Part shown: piece after piece, positions 17,371-27,695 of the stretch
Position numbering within the stretch: the stretch's first letter is position 1
How the letters are laid out: each line of letters opens with the position of its first letter
From: Vicingaceae bacterium
Lineage (GTDB): Bacteria; Bacteroidota; Bacteroidia; Flavobacteriales_E; Vicingaceae
Assembly: GCA_018402765.1 (NCBI GenBank)
Contig: JAGYIE010000001.1
Coordinates: 1 to 64,000, forward strand
Direction: 5' to 3'
DNA length: 64,000 bases
Made by a program: the position numbers and the translations under genes
The notes under the pieces: model-generated
What the model saw: the letters and a program-made list of their open reading frames with translations, nothing else
What the model was told of the DNA's origin: nothing
The model's database searches: none

Positions 17371-19107
17371 ATGGTAAAGGCCAAAACACAAGCAATAGCC
17401 TTTCATCTGTTTTGGCTCTTTTTACTTTTTTTAAGCTTTCATTTTTATCAGGAAAGAACCTTTGCTGATACTGCTTACTTTCTGTTTAAAGTAATCAATG
17501 AGGGATTTTTTCAAATCCAACATGGTCGCGCAGTTATAGCGATATCTCAGGTTGGAGCACTTTTGGGTGTTACGATCGGCCTCTCTCTGCAGAAGGTACT
17601 TATTATCCATTCAGTTTATAATGCATTATTTTTTTATGGCATTGCCTTATGGCTTTTTCATACCATTAAAAATACAAATGCTGCTTGGCTTTATACTTTA
17701 CTGTTGATTAGCAGTCACTGGGCTTATTTTTCTCCGTATTTAGAAGTATTTTATGGTGCTAGTTTTACTGTGCTGTTTTTTGCTGCATTCGCAAATTCAA
17801 CTCATTTTAGTAAATACTATTTAGTATACTACCCACTATTATGGCTCGCAGTAATGGCGCACCCTTCCTTCTTTTTAGTAGTAGGAGCTCATATAGTATT
17901 TCTATATCTTGAAAAAAGAAAATTGACGCCTGAGCTTAAATCCATTGGGCTATTCTTTAGTGCTGCTGTAATTGTAAAAATATTATCGTTTTCAGTATAC
18001 GAGATAGGTAGGTTGCAATCCACAAGTGATCCTGTAAAAGTTAATTGGGTTCAAGCTGTAGTGGATTTAAGTCAGCATTACTTAACACATTACTTATCAG
18101 TACTGATATTGCTAGTAGCTGTAGTTGTTATTTTTGTCGCTACTAAGAGATGGAAGTTGGCACTATTTATCGGTGTTAGTTATCTTTTGTTTGTTGGTTT
18201 AGTTGTATTTAGTCTTAAAAATGGAGCGTATAAATGGTACAATGAGGTTACATTATTGCCATTTATATTGGTTCTTATATTACCATTGATCAGTACAAAA
18301 TTTGCTAGTAAGTCTTCAATTAATAATGTACTAGGTGCAGTTTTAGTTTTGTTATTTATTTGGAATATCACTTCCATTTATGATAGAGGAGATTTACTTG
18401 GTATGCGTTACCAACAGATGCAGACTATTGCTTCAGAGGCAAAAGACCTATATCCGGATAAGAGTAAGTTTATTTTAGACGACACTAATTATGAGCGCTC
18501 ATTTACGGAAGCAGGCATGCAGCTACCATATGAATTCTTTATTGCTTCTGCTGAGTTTGGCGCAAGTAATGCTGTAGCGATTTCATTACGGGAAATGATG
18601 AAGGTTGATAGCTCTATAAACCTTATTCAAAATCAGAATCAAATCTTATACTGGGGATTTTCAGTTGGGCCCATAAGTGCGTTAAATGAGAATTATTTTA
18701 ACTTACAGTCTTCACCCTATCAATCATTACATTCTGCAGCTTATTCTGGAGCTATAGATCAATATATTGACCAGACGCAGCTATCACTTGTTAAACATCC
18801 TATTCATGCAAAGGGCGGCTCAGTTATAAGGCCATTGATAAATATAGAAATACAAGATTTGATCTTACCATCAAGTACTTCGGCTGCCATTAATTTATCA
18901 TATCACATTTACTCGTCGGAAGGTGATGTCGTTATTTGGGATGGACAAAGAACACCCTTAGAAATAGATATTAAGTTTAATTACCAGCAACGTATTGAAA
19001 TCTTACTACCTGAAAATCCGGGAAATTATAAAGTAGTTATCGACTTAGTGAAAGAAGGAGAAAAGTGGTTTAACAAGGGAGTTGAGTATGATTTAGTTGT
19101 TTATTAA
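17371..19107 (+). CDS. Polytopic membrane protein of unknown function
   Basis: A 578-residue protein. Residues 1 to about 340 contain roughly ten hydrophobic segments. The rest is soluble and beta-rich, ending in YKVVIDLVKEGEKWFNKGVE. This ending resembles a small beta-sandwich (D-L-V-x-E-G-x-x-W-F) found at the end of some bacterial glycosyltransferases and polysaccharide proteins. That likeness and the neighbouring hldD hint at surface-glycan work, but I do not recognise the family and no catalytic motif is evident. Last gene of the DUF2797-mqnBD-hldD run. Confidence 0.7.
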   Translation: MVKAKTQAIAFHLFWLFLLFLSFHFYQERTFADTAYFLFKVINEGFFQIQHGRAVIAISQVGALLGVTIGLSLQKVLIIHSVYNALFFYGIALWLFHTIKNTNAAWLYTLLLISSHWAYFSPYLEVFYGASFTVLFFAAFANSTHFSKYYLVYYPLLWLAVMAHPSFFLVVGAHIVFLYLEKRKLTPELKSIGLFFSAAVIVKILSFSVYEIGRLQSTSDPVKVNWVQAVVDLSQHYLTHYLSVLILLVAVVVIFVATKRWKLALFIGVSYLLFVGLVVFSLKNGAYKWYNEVTLLPFILVLILPLISTKFASKSSINNVLGAVLVLLFIWNITSIYDRGDLLGMRYQQMQTIASEAKDLYPDKSKFILDDTNYERSFTEAGMQLPYEFFIASAEFGASNAVAISLREMMKVDSSINLIQNQNQILYWGFSVGPISALNENYFNLQSSPYQSLHSAAYSGAIDQYIDQTQLSLVKHPIHAKGGSVIRPLINIEIQDLILPSSTSAAINLSYHIYSSEGDVVIWDGQRTPLEIDIKFNYQQRIEILLPENPGNYKVVIDLVKEGEKWFNKGVEYDLVVY

Positions 19108-19206
19108 TGAATTGGCTCAGTAATTAGCTAATTATACAACATGATGATTAATTGGTGAATGAGAAGGACATATAGCGTATTAGAGTATTAACAAATACCC
19201 AAATGA

Positions 19207-19539
19207 CTACATATCTTCTTTTAAAGAAACCAAAAATGAACGAATCTTTTTTAAAGAAGCAATCATCTGCATTTCATTCATGGTGTCTTCTTTGTTCTCT
19301 TTTAGTTTCTTTTTTGCGCCATCTAATTTATAGCCTCGTTCTTTTACTAAATGATATATTATCTGAAAGTTATCTACATCTTTTTGCGTAAATAAACGAT
19401 TTCCTTTCTTGTTTTTCTTTGGCTGGAGAATATCAAACTCCTTTTCCCAAAAACGAATAAGAGATGCGTTTACATCGAAGATTTTGCTTACTTCTCCAAT
19501 GGTGTAATAAAGTTTGGTGCTTCCTTGTGGTAAACTCAT
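19207..19539 (-). CDS. MerR-family transcriptional regulator
   Basis: A 110-residue protein. The N-terminal winged-helix MerR domain reads KLYYTIGEVSKIFDVNASLI and RFWEKEFDILQPKKNKKGNR, with FTQKDVDNFQIIYHLVKERG completing the fold. The short C-terminal helix lacks a cysteine-rich effector site, so no metal sensing is suggested. It lies 11 bp after the M23 peptidase gene on the same strand and is probably co-transcribed. Targets are unknown. Confidence 0.9.
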   Translation of the reverse strand: MSLPQGSTKLYYTIGEVSKIFDVNASLIRFWEKEFDILQPKKNKKGNRLFTQKDVDNFQIIYHLVKERGYKLDGAKKKLKENKEDTMNEMQMIASLKKIRSFLVSLKEDM

Positions 19540-19550
19540 CTTATCTCAGA

Positions 19551-20522
19551 TTAGTCAAATGATTGTGTAGGTGTAGAAGAGAATTCAATAATTTTCTCAT
19601 ACTCTTCAGGTGTTAAGTCATTGAAATAGAAATTTACAGGGTTTACCTTTTCTCCATTTTTTATTACTTCATAATGAAGGTGTGGAGCTACAGATGTTCC
19701 TGTATTTCCTACGTATCCAATTATTTGTCCACGCTTAACCTTTTCACCTCTTCGTACAATATATTGCGTCATGTGCGCATAAAGCGTTTTATACCCGTAT
19801 CCATGATTTAGAACGACATGGTTTCCATATCCTCTTCTGCTATTTTCTACTTCTGCAACAACACCATCGCCGGTAGCATAAATTTCTGTGCCTTGCTCAG
19901 CAGAAAAATCCATGCCCGTATGCATCTTTCGTCGCTTGTATATTGGGTGCATACGCATACCATAGCCTGAAGCCATTCGCTTCAAGTCTTTATTTGCAAC
20001 TGGTTGTATCGCGGGTATAGAAGCTAACATTTTTTCTTTACCTGTTGCCATTTTATATACCTCGTCATATGATTTAGTCTGTATATAAAGCTGCTTAGAT
20101 AGTTGATCTAGCTTTTGAGCTGATTCTACAATTAATTCAGAATTTTTGAACCCTTCTAGTTGTTTATATCGATTGACCCCTCCAAACCCTGCTTTCCTAA
20201 TATTATCAGCAATTGGCTCAGCTTCAAATATTACTCTGTAAATTTCATCATCTCTTCGCTGTATATCCTCAAGTACTACATTTACTTGATCCATCCGTTT
20301 ATTCAATAATTCATATTGAGAAAGAAGCTGGTTCTTTTCTCTTTTTAGCATCTTTTCTTTTGGTGAGTCAATATAATTGTTAACTAAAAAGAAGAAGAGT
20401 ATACCAAAAACAATACTAGCGAGCATGAATGAAAGTAGACGCAATATCTTTACCTTGGTTGTAAGCTCCACACGCTCATAACTAAGGGTTCTGGTATTAA
20501 AACGATACTTAACTTTTGACAT
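19551..20522 (-). CDS. M23 (LytM-type) peptidoglycan endopeptidase
   Basis: A 323-residue protein. One membrane segment at about 27-49 is followed by a coiled-coil region (about 55-165). The C-terminal M23 domain (about 185-300) has zinc ligands H201 and D205 in KMHTGMDF and H283 in HLHYEV, with H250 in the TLYAH strand. The active site is intact, so it should cut peptide cross-links of the cell wall from the periplasmic side, tethered to the inner membrane. It is divergent from alaS with 149 bp between. Confidence 0.92.
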   Translation of the reverse strand: MSKVKYRFNTRTLSYERVELTTKVKILRLLSFMLASIVFGILFFFLVNNYIDSPKEKMLKREKNQLLSQYELLNKRMDQVNVVLEDIQRRDDEIYRVIFEAEPIADNIRKAGFGGVNRYKQLEGFKNSELIVESAQKLDQLSKQLYIQTKSYDEVYKMATGKEKMLASIPAIQPVANKDLKRMASGYGMRMHPIYKRRKMHTGMDFSAEQGTEIYATGDGVVAEVENSRRGYGNHVVLNHGYGYKTLYAHMTQYIVRRGEKVKRGQIIGYVGNTGTSVAPHLHYEVIKNGEKVNPVNFYFNDLTPEEYEKIIEFSSTPTQSFD

Positions 20523-20531
20523 TTTATGGAA

Positions 20532-20561
20532 TTGTTATTGTGGTTTAAATAGCTAAATTTG
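20532..20561 (+). promoter_or_regulatory. Probable alaS promoter
   Basis: TTG (20532-20534), 19 bases, then TAAATTTG (20554-20561), a good match to the Bacteroidetes TTG/TAnnTTTG promoter. It predicts a transcript start near 20568 and a leader of about 100 bases before the alaS ATG. Confidence 0.65.
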
Positions 20562-20671
20562 CGCACAATTAAGCTGCTAAATTAACCATATAAATCTTTT
20601 GTTTCAATACTGCAAAGGAGTTAAAAAATGTTAGGTTTTGCATCATAAAGCATTTAAAGTTTTCAACAACA

Positions 20672-23281
20672 ATGACTTCAAAAGAGATAAGAGCAAAGTT
20701 TTTAGAATTTTTCAATAGTAAATCACACGAGATAGTGGAGTCGGCTCCAATGGTCATCAAAAATGATCCAACACTTATGTTTACTAACGCAGGAATGAAC
20801 CAATTTAAGGACTTGTTTTTAGGAAATGCGACTATAAAATATCCACGAGTTGCTGATACACAAAAGTGTTTGCGCGTTTCGGGTAAACATAACGATTTAG
20901 AGGAAGTTGGTGTAGATACCTATCACCATACCATGTTTGAAATGCTCGGTAACTGGTCTTTTGGTGATTACTTTAAGAAAGATGCTATACATTGGGCTTG
21001 GGAATTACTAACAGAAGTCTATAAAATGGACAAAGATAGTTTGTACATAACTGTTTTTGGAGGGGATGAAGGAGATCAGTTAGATGAAGATTTTGATGCT
21101 TACAACATTTGGAAAGAAATAATTGATGAAAATAGGATTTTAAAGGCATCAAAAAAGGATAATTTTTGGGAGATGGGTGATGTAGGTCCTTGTGGTCCTT
21201 GCTCTGAAATTCATGTAGATATTCGTTCAGCAGAAGAAAAAGCAAAAATACCTGGTAAGGATTTGGTCAATCAAGATCATCCACAAGTTATTGAAATTTG
21301 GAATCTTGTTTTTATGGAATTCAATAGAATGGCTGATGGAAGTTTGGTAAAACTGCCTAATCAACACGTAGATACTGGAATGGGATTTGAACGATTGTGT
21401 ATGGCTTTGCAAGGCAAACAATCCAACTACGATACCGATGTATTTACTCCATTGATCGATCGAATTGTTAAAATTAGTGGGTTAGAATACACACAGACTC
21501 AAGAAAAAAAGGACATCGCTATCCGCGTAATTGCTGATCATATCCGTGCAATATCTTTTGCTATTTCAGATGGACAGCTGCCATCTAATACCGGTGCAGG
21601 GTACGTAATTCGAAGAATTTTAAGAAGAGCTGTGCGTTATGGTTATAGTTTCTTAAACTTAAAAGAGCCTTTTTTAAATCAATTGGTTGAGGTGTTGGTT
21701 AATCAAATGGGTGACCAATTTGGTGAATTAGTCGCTCAGCAGAAATTAATGACCCAAGTAATTTTTGAAGAGGAAAATACTTTTTTAAGAACCTTAGAAA
21801 AAGGCATTCAGCGATTTGAAGAATACACTTCGAATTTAGAGGGAGCGCTTATTGATGGAAAATTTGCTTTTGAGCTATACGATACTTTTGGATTTCCTAT
21901 TGATTTAACTCATTTAATGGGTGCAGAAAATGGGTTAGAAGTTGATATGGATTCATTTAATCGTGCTTTGCAAGAGCAGAAAGAACGATCTCGAAAGGCG
22001 ACTAAAGTAGACGCAGGAGATTGGGTAACTTTAGTAGAAGATGAAATAGAGGAGTTTGTAGGGTACGACTACACTTCTGCAAGCGTAAAAATTACACGAT
22101 ACCGAAAATTATTAGCCAAAGGAAAAGAAAGCTATCAACTAGTCTTTAACGTTACACCATTTTATCCTGAAGGTGGAGGTCAAGTAGGAGATACAGGTTA
22201 TATAGAAGCAGATGGAATAAAGTACAGTATATCAAATACCAAAAAAGAAAACAACCTGATTGTTCATTTTACGGATACATTACCTGAAAATGTATATAGC
22301 TTATTCCAAGCGATTATAAATGAAAAAAATAGAGCGTTAACGGCAAATAATCACTCTGCAACTCATCTTATGCACTATGCTTTACGAGAAGTGTTAGGGG
22401 AGCATGTAGAACAAAAAGGGTCATTAGTGAATCCTAAGCATTTGCGTTTTGACTTTTCCCACTTTCATAAAGTAACTGACGAAGAGATTCAGAAAATTGA
22501 GCAGAGGGTTAATCATTTAATTCGAGAAAATATCGTGTTAGATGAAAGACGAAATATGCCAATAAATCAAGCAAAAGAAATGGGTGCAATGGCACTTTTT
22601 GGCGAAAAATATGGCGATGTTGTGCGTTTAATTAAGTTCGGTGATTCAATAGAATTGTGTGGAGGTACACATGTGAAATCTACATCAACTATTGGACAGT
22701 TTAAAATAGTTACTGAGTCGGCAGTTGCGGCAGGAGTGAGGCGAATAGAAGCGATAACGGCTGATAGGGCAGACGATTTCGTTCAGAGCAAGTTAGATCT
22801 TTTGGATACAATTAATGACATATTGAAACATCCAAAAGATATTGTTCAATCCATTAACTTGTTGCAAAAACAAAATACCGAATTGCAGAAACAAATAGAT
22901 GAATTTAAGAGAGCGGCTGCAGGAAATGTTAAAGGACAACTAAAAAGTAAGATTCAAACCATTGATGCTGTAAATACAATAATAGAAGAAGTTGATTTAG
23001 ACGCAGGATCTATCAAAGATTTGGCATTTCAACTAAAGGCGGAAATTCAGAATCTATTTTTAGTCTTAGCATCCAATGTCGATGGTAAAGTAACGCTGAC
23101 CATTCTAGTAGCTGACGAGTTGGTAAAATCTCATGATTTGCATGCAGGCAATATGGTTAGAGATTTAGCCAAAGAAATCGGTGGAGGTGGAGGTGGTCAG
23201 CCTTTCTTTGCTACTGCTGGCGGTAAAAATCCAAATGGAATCCAATCGGCTTTGGAAAAGGCGAAAGACTATTTAAAATAA
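20672..23281 (+). CDS. alaS: Alanine--tRNA ligase
   Basis: An 869-residue class II synthetase. The N-terminus ([12 protein letters not shown]) and the motif 1/2 region ([40 protein letters not shown]) belong to the aminoacylation core. The editing domain has HSATH near residue 561 and the zinc-binding CGGTH near 663. The C-Ala domain ends with a glycine-rich loop ([15 protein letters not shown]). All catalytic and editing residues seen are present and the length is normal. Monocistronic. Confidence 0.98.
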   Translation: MTSKEIRAKFLEFFNSKSHEIVESAPMVIKNDPTLMFTNAGMNQFKDLFLGNATIKYPRVADTQKCLRVSGKHNDLEEVGVDTYHHTMFEMLGNWSFGDYFKKDAIHWAWELLTEVYKMDKDSLYITVFGGDEGDQLDEDFDAYNIWKEIIDENRILKASKKDNFWEMGDVGPCGPCSEIHVDIRSAEEKAKIPGKDLVNQDHPQVIEIWNLVFMEFNRMADGSLVKLPNQHVDTGMGFERLCMALQGKQSNYDTDVFTPLIDRIVKISGLEYTQTQEKKDIAIRVIADHIRAISFAISDGQLPSNTGAGYVIRRILRRAVRYGYSFLNLKEPFLNQLVEVLVNQMGDQFGELVAQQKLMTQVIFEEENTFLRTLEKGIQRFEEYTSNLEGALIDGKFAFELYDTFGFPIDLTHLMGAENGLEVDMDSFNRALQEQKERSRKATKVDAGDWVTLVEDEIEEFVGYDYTSASVKITRYRKLLAKGKESYQLVFNVTPFYPEGGGQVGDTGYIEADGIKYSISNTKKENNLIVHFTDTLPENVYSLFQAIINEKNRALTANNHSATHLMHYALREVLGEHVEQKGSLVNPKHLRFDFSHFHKVTDEEIQKIEQRVNHLIRENIVLDERRNMPINQAKEMGAMALFGEKYGDVVRLIKFGDSIELCGGTHVKSTSTIGQFKIVTESAVAAGVRRIEAITADRADDFVQSKLDLLDTINDILKHPKDIVQSINLLQKQNTELQKQIDEFKRAAAGNVKGQLKSKIQTIDAVNTIIEEVDLDAGSIKDLAFQLKAEIQNLFLVLASNVDGKVTLTILVADELVKSHDLHAGNMVRDLAKEIGGGGGGQPFFATAGGKNPNGIQSALEKAKDYLK

Positions 23282-23399
23282 GATATAACTAAAACGGACA
23301 ATCCTTCTTTTAGCTCAGAGGGGTTGTTTTCTTTTATAGAGATAACAGTTATATAGATTTCAATACGTTAAAGTGCCTTGACAAGAATGTGAATTACTG

Positions 23400-23687
23400 T
23401 TAGTATAATTTGTAATTGCTCCAAGCTTCTGCTTTTTCGGAGAATAGTGGTTTAGCTTTAGCCCAGGTAGTTTTAAATAGTTCTGAGTGACGATAATTCT
23501 CTAATGCTTCTTCACTTTCCCAATGGCTGTGCGTAAAAAATACATTTCCCTGTGTACTGCATCTCAACAACTCTAGTTTATTGACACCGTCAAAATTTCT
23601 AATCAATTCTTTGCTTTCATTGAAGATTTTTATGAAGTCATTGATGTACTCTTGTTCAAGTGTTAATTTTACAATTCTAACGATCAT
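23400..23687 (-). CDS. Antibiotic biosynthesis monooxygenase (ABM)-fold protein
   Basis: A 95-residue single-domain protein with the ABM ferredoxin-like fold: VRIVKLTLEQEYINDFIKIF, a central strand around FFTHSHWESEEALENYRHSE, and helix FKTTWAKAKPLF. Members include quinol and haem monooxygenases; the reaction here is unknown. Its start overlaps the end of the upstream SAM hydrolase gene by 11 bases, implying one transcript. Confidence 0.82.
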   Translation of the reverse strand: MIVRIVKLTLEQEYINDFIKIFNESKELIRNFDGVNKLELLRCSTQGNVFFTHSHWESEEALENYRHSELFKTTWAKAKPLFSEKAEAWSNYKLY

Positions 23688-24465
23688 TGACGACTACTCT
23701 TATGTGACTATTTATCTGAATTCCTAATAATGCAGCAGCGCTTCCTTTATGCAGTGCTATTTCTAAAAGATTTGCAGAGTTAAAGATAGCCAAAGGTTCA
23801 CCCTCAGGTACTTCACTGTATAGGTATGAGATTTTCTTAATTCCACTGCTAGTGGTTCTATAGTATACGGTAAATGGATCATTTTTAACAAAATTGTTGA
23901 AAATGATATCACTAATATTGGTTATTGCATTTCCAAAGCTGTCAATATGTACCACCATTCCTCTTAGCACATCTTGGTCAATAAATGGCTGGTAGCCGAT
24001 TAATCGAGTTACGCTATTAATTTTCCTTCCTAGTACACTTATTGTCCCGCCTTTTACAATATGAGCTGCTACCTTTGTAAAAACATCTTTTGTAGGAAAT
24101 GATAGTCTATTGGAGTCCATGGAAACATTCAACTCAATAATTTCTTCAGGTGCTTCATCACCAAATATTAGAGAGAATAACCCTGTATCTGAACCTACAA
24201 AATAATGACCGTCAAACTTTACCACAAGATGGGCAAATTCAATTGTAGCCTCTGACATTACACTTACAATATGAATACTGCCTTTAGGAAAGTGCGTATA
24301 GGCATTTTTAACTAAATAGGCTGCTCTAGCAATATTATACTGAGGTACCTCATGAGTTATATCAACTATATTGGCATCTGGGCATTGCGTATAGATTGCT
24401 CCTTTGACTGCTCCGATATAATAATCAGTTCGTTGAAAGTCTGTAGTGAGTGTAACTATACTCAT
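23677..24465 (-). CDS. S-adenosyl-L-methionine hydrolase (adenosine-forming), DUF62
   Basis: Taken from the internal ATG (MSIVTLTTDF) because conservation begins there; a longer frame reaches 24573 but adds a hydrophobic stretch not expected of this cytosolic family. The protein has 262 residues with TLTTDFQRTDYYIGAVKGA, DITHEVPQYNI and, later, a conserved D-x-F-G-N segment (HIDSFGNAITNIS). The family (SAM hydroxide adenosyltransferase, related to fluorinase and chlorinase) splits SAM to adenosine and methionine. No halogenase insertion is obvious, so hydrolase is preferred. Confidence 0.85.
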   Translation of the reverse strand: MSIVTLTTDFQRTDYYIGAVKGAIYTQCPDANIVDITHEVPQYNIARAAYLVKNAYTHFPKGSIHIVSVMSEATIEFAHLVVKFDGHYFVGSDTGLFSLIFGDEAPEEIIELNVSMDSNRLSFPTKDVFTKVAAHIVKGGTISVLGRKINSVTRLIGYQPFIDQDVLRGMVVHIDSFGNAITNISDIIFNNFVKNDPFTVYYRTTSSGIKKISYLYSEVPEGEPLAIFNSANLLEIALHKGSAAALLGIQINSHIRVVVNDR

Positions 24466-24582
24466 TTTATGATTGAGGGTAAAATTTGGAAAATACAAGC
24501 TATAGTCTCCAAAATTAGTAATATTTTTGAAGCTTAAAAGAAAGGTCAACGAACATAAACCTAAAAAAATCAAAACGGCTTA

Positions 24583-25560
24583 GTGGAGAAAATTATAGAC
24601 ATCAGTCATATCGCACCGATAGAGCTTTATGGTGTAAATGATAAGAAATTGGATATCATTAAAAAGAAATTCCCAACCTTAAAGTTAATTGCAAGAGGTG
24701 ATGAATTAAAGGTAATTGGAAATGAATCTACTATTCATGAATTTGAAGGTAAATTAGGTTTGTTAATTCAACATTTACAAAAGTACAAACAACTCACAGA
24801 GACCAATATTGAGCATCTTTTGATAGGTGATTTAAAGTTAGGCCAAGAAACCTTAACAGGAGCTGATGATGTTTTAGTTTACGGTAATCATGGGGTTATG
24901 GTTAGAGCGCGTACAGCGACTCAACGGAAGATGGTGAAAGCCATAGAAGATAATGACATGGTTTTTGCAATTGGTCCTGCAGGGACAGGTAAAACCTATA
25001 CGGCAGTGGCTTTAGCAGTGAGAGCGTTAAAAAATAAAGAGGTAAAACGAATTATTCTTACTAGGCCCGCTGTAGAAGCAGGAGAAAATTTAGGGTTTCT
25101 ACCGGGAGATTTAAAAGAGAAGTTGGATCCATTCTTACAACCTTTGTATGATGCGTTATATGATATGATTCCCGGCGAAAAACTTCGAGATTATCTTGAG
25201 AATAATGTAATTCAAATTGCCCCTTTAGCATTTATGCGCGGTCGAACATTAGACAATGCTTTTGTTATCTTGGATGAAGCGCAGAATACTACCCGACCTC
25301 AGTTTAAAATGTTTTTAACTAGAATGGGTAAAACTGCAAAGTTTGTAATTACTGGTGATTCAACTCAAATAGATTTACCAAGAAATCAGCCATCAGGGCT
25401 TGTTCAAGCTTTAGATATTCTAAAAAATTTAAAAGGAGTGGGTTTTGTGCAATTTGATGGCAAAGATGTGATGCGCCATGAATTGGTTAAAAAGATTATA
25501 ACGGCTTACGACAAAGAAGAGTTACGACTAGAAAAAATAAAGAACGATAAAAAGGATTAA
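24583..25560 (+). CDS. phoH: PhoH-family ATPase
   Basis: A 325-residue protein starting at GTG (no nearby in-frame ATG fits the family's N-terminus). Residues 1-110 form the N-terminal KH-like region. The P-loop ATPase core has GPAGTGKT at 131-138 and Walker B VILDEAQN at 228-235, with [18 protein letters not shown] as a later conserved block. PhoH-like proteins are cytosolic RNA-linked ATPases; YbeZ of E. coli is the nearest functional parallel and works with YbeY in ribosome maturation. Four bases separate it from purC. Confidence 0.93.
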   Translation: MEKIIDISHIAPIELYGVNDKKLDIIKKKFPTLKLIARGDELKVIGNESTIHEFEGKLGLLIQHLQKYKQLTETNIEHLLIGDLKLGQETLTGADDVLVYGNHGVMVRARTATQRKMVKAIEDNDMVFAIGPAGTGKTYTAVALAVRALKNKEVKRIILTRPAVEAGENLGFLPGDLKEKLDPFLQPLYDALYDMIPGEKLRDYLENNVIQIAPLAFMRGRTLDNAFVILDEAQNTTRPQFKMFLTRMGKTAKFVITGDSTQIDLPRNQPSGLVQALDILKNLKGVGFVQFDGKDVMRHELVKKIITAYDKEELRLEKIKNDKKD

Positions 25561-25564
25561 TAAA

Positions 25565-26515
25565 ATGAACTCAGAGAATTTATCACCACAGCAATTTACA
25601 GGACAAGTAGGCTTTTATAGTGGTAAGGTAAGAGATGTATATAACATAAATCATACGCATCTAGTCATGGTAGCTTCAGATAGAATTTCTGCATTTGACC
25701 ATATACTCCCAAAACCCATTCCATACAAAGGGCAAGTTTTAAATCAAATTGCTGCGAAATTTTTAGCAATGACTGCGGATATAGTCCCCAATTGGATCGA
25801 AGTAGTTCCGGATCCTTCAGTTGCAATAGGTAAACTTTGTGAAGCGTTTAAGGTAGAAATGGTCATTCGTGGCTACATGAGTGGGCACGCTTGGCGAGAA
25901 TATAGCGCAGGAAAGCGAGTGTTGTGCGGGGTGGAAATGCCAGAAGGAATGAAAGAGAATGATCGGTTTCCTTCGCCTATAATAACACCTGCTACCAAAG
26001 CTGAAGAGGGACATGACGAGGATATTTCAAGAGAAGAAATAATCAAGCAAGGGATTGTTGCTGAAGCTGATTATATTCAATTGGAAAAGTATACTAGAGC
26101 GCTATACCAGCGAGGAACAGAGATTGCTGCGGATAAGGGTTTGATTTTAGTAGATACAAAGTATGAGTTTGGGAAGATTGGAGATAAAATCTATTTGATT
26201 GATGAAATTCATACGCCCGATTCATCTCGTTACTTTTATGCAGAAGGTTACCAAGAACGCCAAGATAAAGGCGATAAGCAAAAACAATTATCTAAAGAGT
26301 TTGTAAGGGAGTGGTTAATTGAGAATGGTTTTCAAGGATTAGATGGACAAAAGATGCCTGAGATGCCTGAAAGTTTCGTTCAAGAAGTATCCGATCGCTA
26401 TATTGAATTATTTGAGCACATCACAGGTGATAAGTTTCTCAAAGCAGATAATTCAAATCTTGCTCAGCGAATAAGAGAAAATGTTGAAGCCGCATTAGCA
26501 AATTTATACGTCTAA
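25565..26515 (+). CDS. purC: Phosphoribosylaminoimidazole-succinocarboxamide synthase
   Basis: A 316-residue SAICAR synthetase of the long form seen in Bacteroidetes. The N-terminus has [11 protein letters not shown] (ATP-binding) and [30 protein letters not shown]-like and [16 protein letters not shown] blocks and [26 protein letters not shown] follow. It joins CAIR with aspartate in purine synthesis. It is 4 bp after phoH, so the two are probably co-transcribed. Confidence 0.97.
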   Translation: MNSENLSPQQFTGQVGFYSGKVRDVYNINHTHLVMVASDRISAFDHILPKPIPYKGQVLNQIAAKFLAMTADIVPNWIEVVPDPSVAIGKLCEAFKVEMVIRGYMSGHAWREYSAGKRVLCGVEMPEGMKENDRFPSPIITPATKAEEGHDEDISREEIIKQGIVAEADYIQLEKYTRALYQRGTEIAADKGLILVDTKYEFGKIGDKIYLIDEIHTPDSSRYFYAEGYQERQDKGDKQKQLSKEFVREWLIENGFQGLDGQKMPEMPESFVQEVSDRYIELFEHITGDKFLKADNSNLAQRIRENVEAALANLYV

Positions 26516-26550
26516 ATTTTTGTTATTTAAAAAATTAGTCAAATTGCATG

Positions 26551-26581
26551 TTGATACATTTAATGTATATACATATATTTG
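26551..26581 (+). promoter_or_regulatory. Promoter with nested palindromes upstream of the MarR gene
   Basis: TTG (26551-26553), 20 bases, TATATTTG (26574-26581). Between the boxes lie two overlapping dyads: ATACAT-TTA-ATGTAT (26555-26569) and the perfect 12-mer ATGTATATACAT (26563-26574), the second touching the -7 box. This is the expected place and form for a MarR autoregulatory operator. Confidence 0.7.
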
Positions 26582-26593
26582 CAAAAAAGAATA

Positions 26594-27043
26594 ATGCGAA
26601 TCGAGGACGAAATAAAACAAGTTAAGTTCGAAAACGAATTTCATAAATTGACAATCAATTTACTTTTTAGTGGAAAGTGGATTAGCGATTTATTGAATAA
26701 CCATCACAAGCAATTTGATATTACTTCTCAGCAATATAACGTATTGAGAATACTACGCGGACAGTTTCCAAAAGCAGCTACGGTGAATTTAGTTTCTTTA
26801 AGGATGATCGACAGAATGTCCAACGTTTCTCGATTAATAGACAAGCTAGAATCCAAAGGATTAGCCAAGCGATTTTTGTGTGAAAACGATCGACGACAAG
26901 TCGATATTACAATAACACAAGATGGATTAAATTTGCTTCAAAAGATTGATCTACAGAAATCTGAAATTGAACTAAAGTACAATAATTTAACTGAGGAAGA
27001 AGCAATCTTACTTAATAATTTACTAGATAAATTTCGAGGATAA
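26594..27043 (+). CDS. MarR-family transcriptional regulator
   Basis: A 149-residue protein from the ATG at 26594 (a TTG 15 bases earlier overlaps the promoter and is unlikely). The winged-helix region contains TSQQYNVLRILRGQFPKAAT, MIDRMSNVSRLIDKLESKGL and the wing KRFLCENDRRQVDITITQDG. It has no obvious redox Cys pair. It overlaps the following nitroreductase start by one base, so it probably controls its own operon through the palindrome at 26555-26574 in response to a small molecule that is not known. Confidence 0.92.
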   Translation: MRIEDEIKQVKFENEFHKLTINLLFSGKWISDLLNNHHKQFDITSQQYNVLRILRGQFPKAATVNLVSLRMIDRMSNVSRLIDKLESKGLAKRFLCENDRRQVDITITQDGLNLLQKIDLQKSEIELKYNNLTEEEAILLNNLLDKFRG

Positions 27044-27582
27044 TGAAAGAATTGATAGAAAAAAGATGGAGTCCAAGAGCTTTTGAAAATAAAGAATTGA
27101 CTCAAAAAGACATTGAAAGAATTATGATTTCTGCAGGCAAAGCACCCAGCGCTTTTAATGTTCAACCATGGAAATTCATAATAGGTAATAGGTTTGAAAA
27201 TAAAGAAGTGTACGATAAAATTGTAACTACCATGATAGAGTTTAATCAAATGTGGGCAGTTCAAGCACCAGTTTTAATCATGACAGTAGCTGAAGTTGTA
27301 TCATCATATAATGGAAAGGAAAACACTACTGCAGTTTATGATTTAGGTGGTAGCGTGGCCTATTTGTCTTTACAAGCACAGGAATTTGGGATTTATTCAC
27401 ATCAAATGTCAGGTTTTGATGCAGAAAAAGCTAAAGAAGTTTTTAATCTTGATGACAACCATAAAGCAATTACAATCTTGGCGTTGGGATATTTAGGAGA
27501 TAAGTCAACTTTACCCGAGACTCTTGCAGAAAAAGAATCTCCGGAAAGTGATAGAAAACCCTTAGAAGAGATTATTATTTAG
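27043..27582 (+). CDS. Nitroreductase-family flavoprotein
   Basis: A 179-residue protein. ELIEKRWSPRAFENKELTQK is the family N-terminus with the FMN-binding arginines; APSAFNVQPWKFII is the second FMN contact; AYLSLQAQEFGIYSHQMSGF forms the helix across the dimer. Such enzymes reduce nitro-compounds or quinones with NAD(P)H. Cytosolic. It is translationally coupled to the MarR gene, which suggests an inducible detoxification pair. Confidence 0.9.
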   Translation: MKELIEKRWSPRAFENKELTQKDIERIMISAGKAPSAFNVQPWKFIIGNRFENKEVYDKIVTTMIEFNQMWAVQAPVLIMTVAEVVSSYNGKENTTAVYDLGGSVAYLSLQAQEFGIYSHQMSGFDAEKAKEVFNLDDNHKAITILALGYLGDKSTLPETLAEKESPESDRKPLEEIII

Positions 27583-27600
27583 TGGATACTTACAAAAGCA

Positions 27601-27634
27601 AAAAGAGATTATGGATTCCATAATCTCTTTTTTT
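27601..27634 (+). terminator. Terminator of the marR-nitroreductase operon
   Basis: A perfect 13-bp stem (AAAGAGATTATGG, 27602-27614, with 27618-27630) around a 3-base loop, ending in a run of T. It starts 20 bases after the nitroreductase stop codon. Confidence 0.92.
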
Positions 27635-27695
27635 ATAAACACTTTTTGTTATCTCTTTTTATAGGTAATTTTGCAACTCAAGAAAACCAAGAGTA

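Noticed and set aside
23284-23340. A possible terminator after alaS.
   Set aside because: The only stem seen is short with a bulge and a long loop, and the T run is broken; it is too weak to list.
24466-24573. The longer N-terminus of the SAM hydrolase as a signal peptide.
   Set aside because: The family is cytosolic and its conservation begins at MSIVTLTTDF; the extension lies in the intergenic space shared with phoH.
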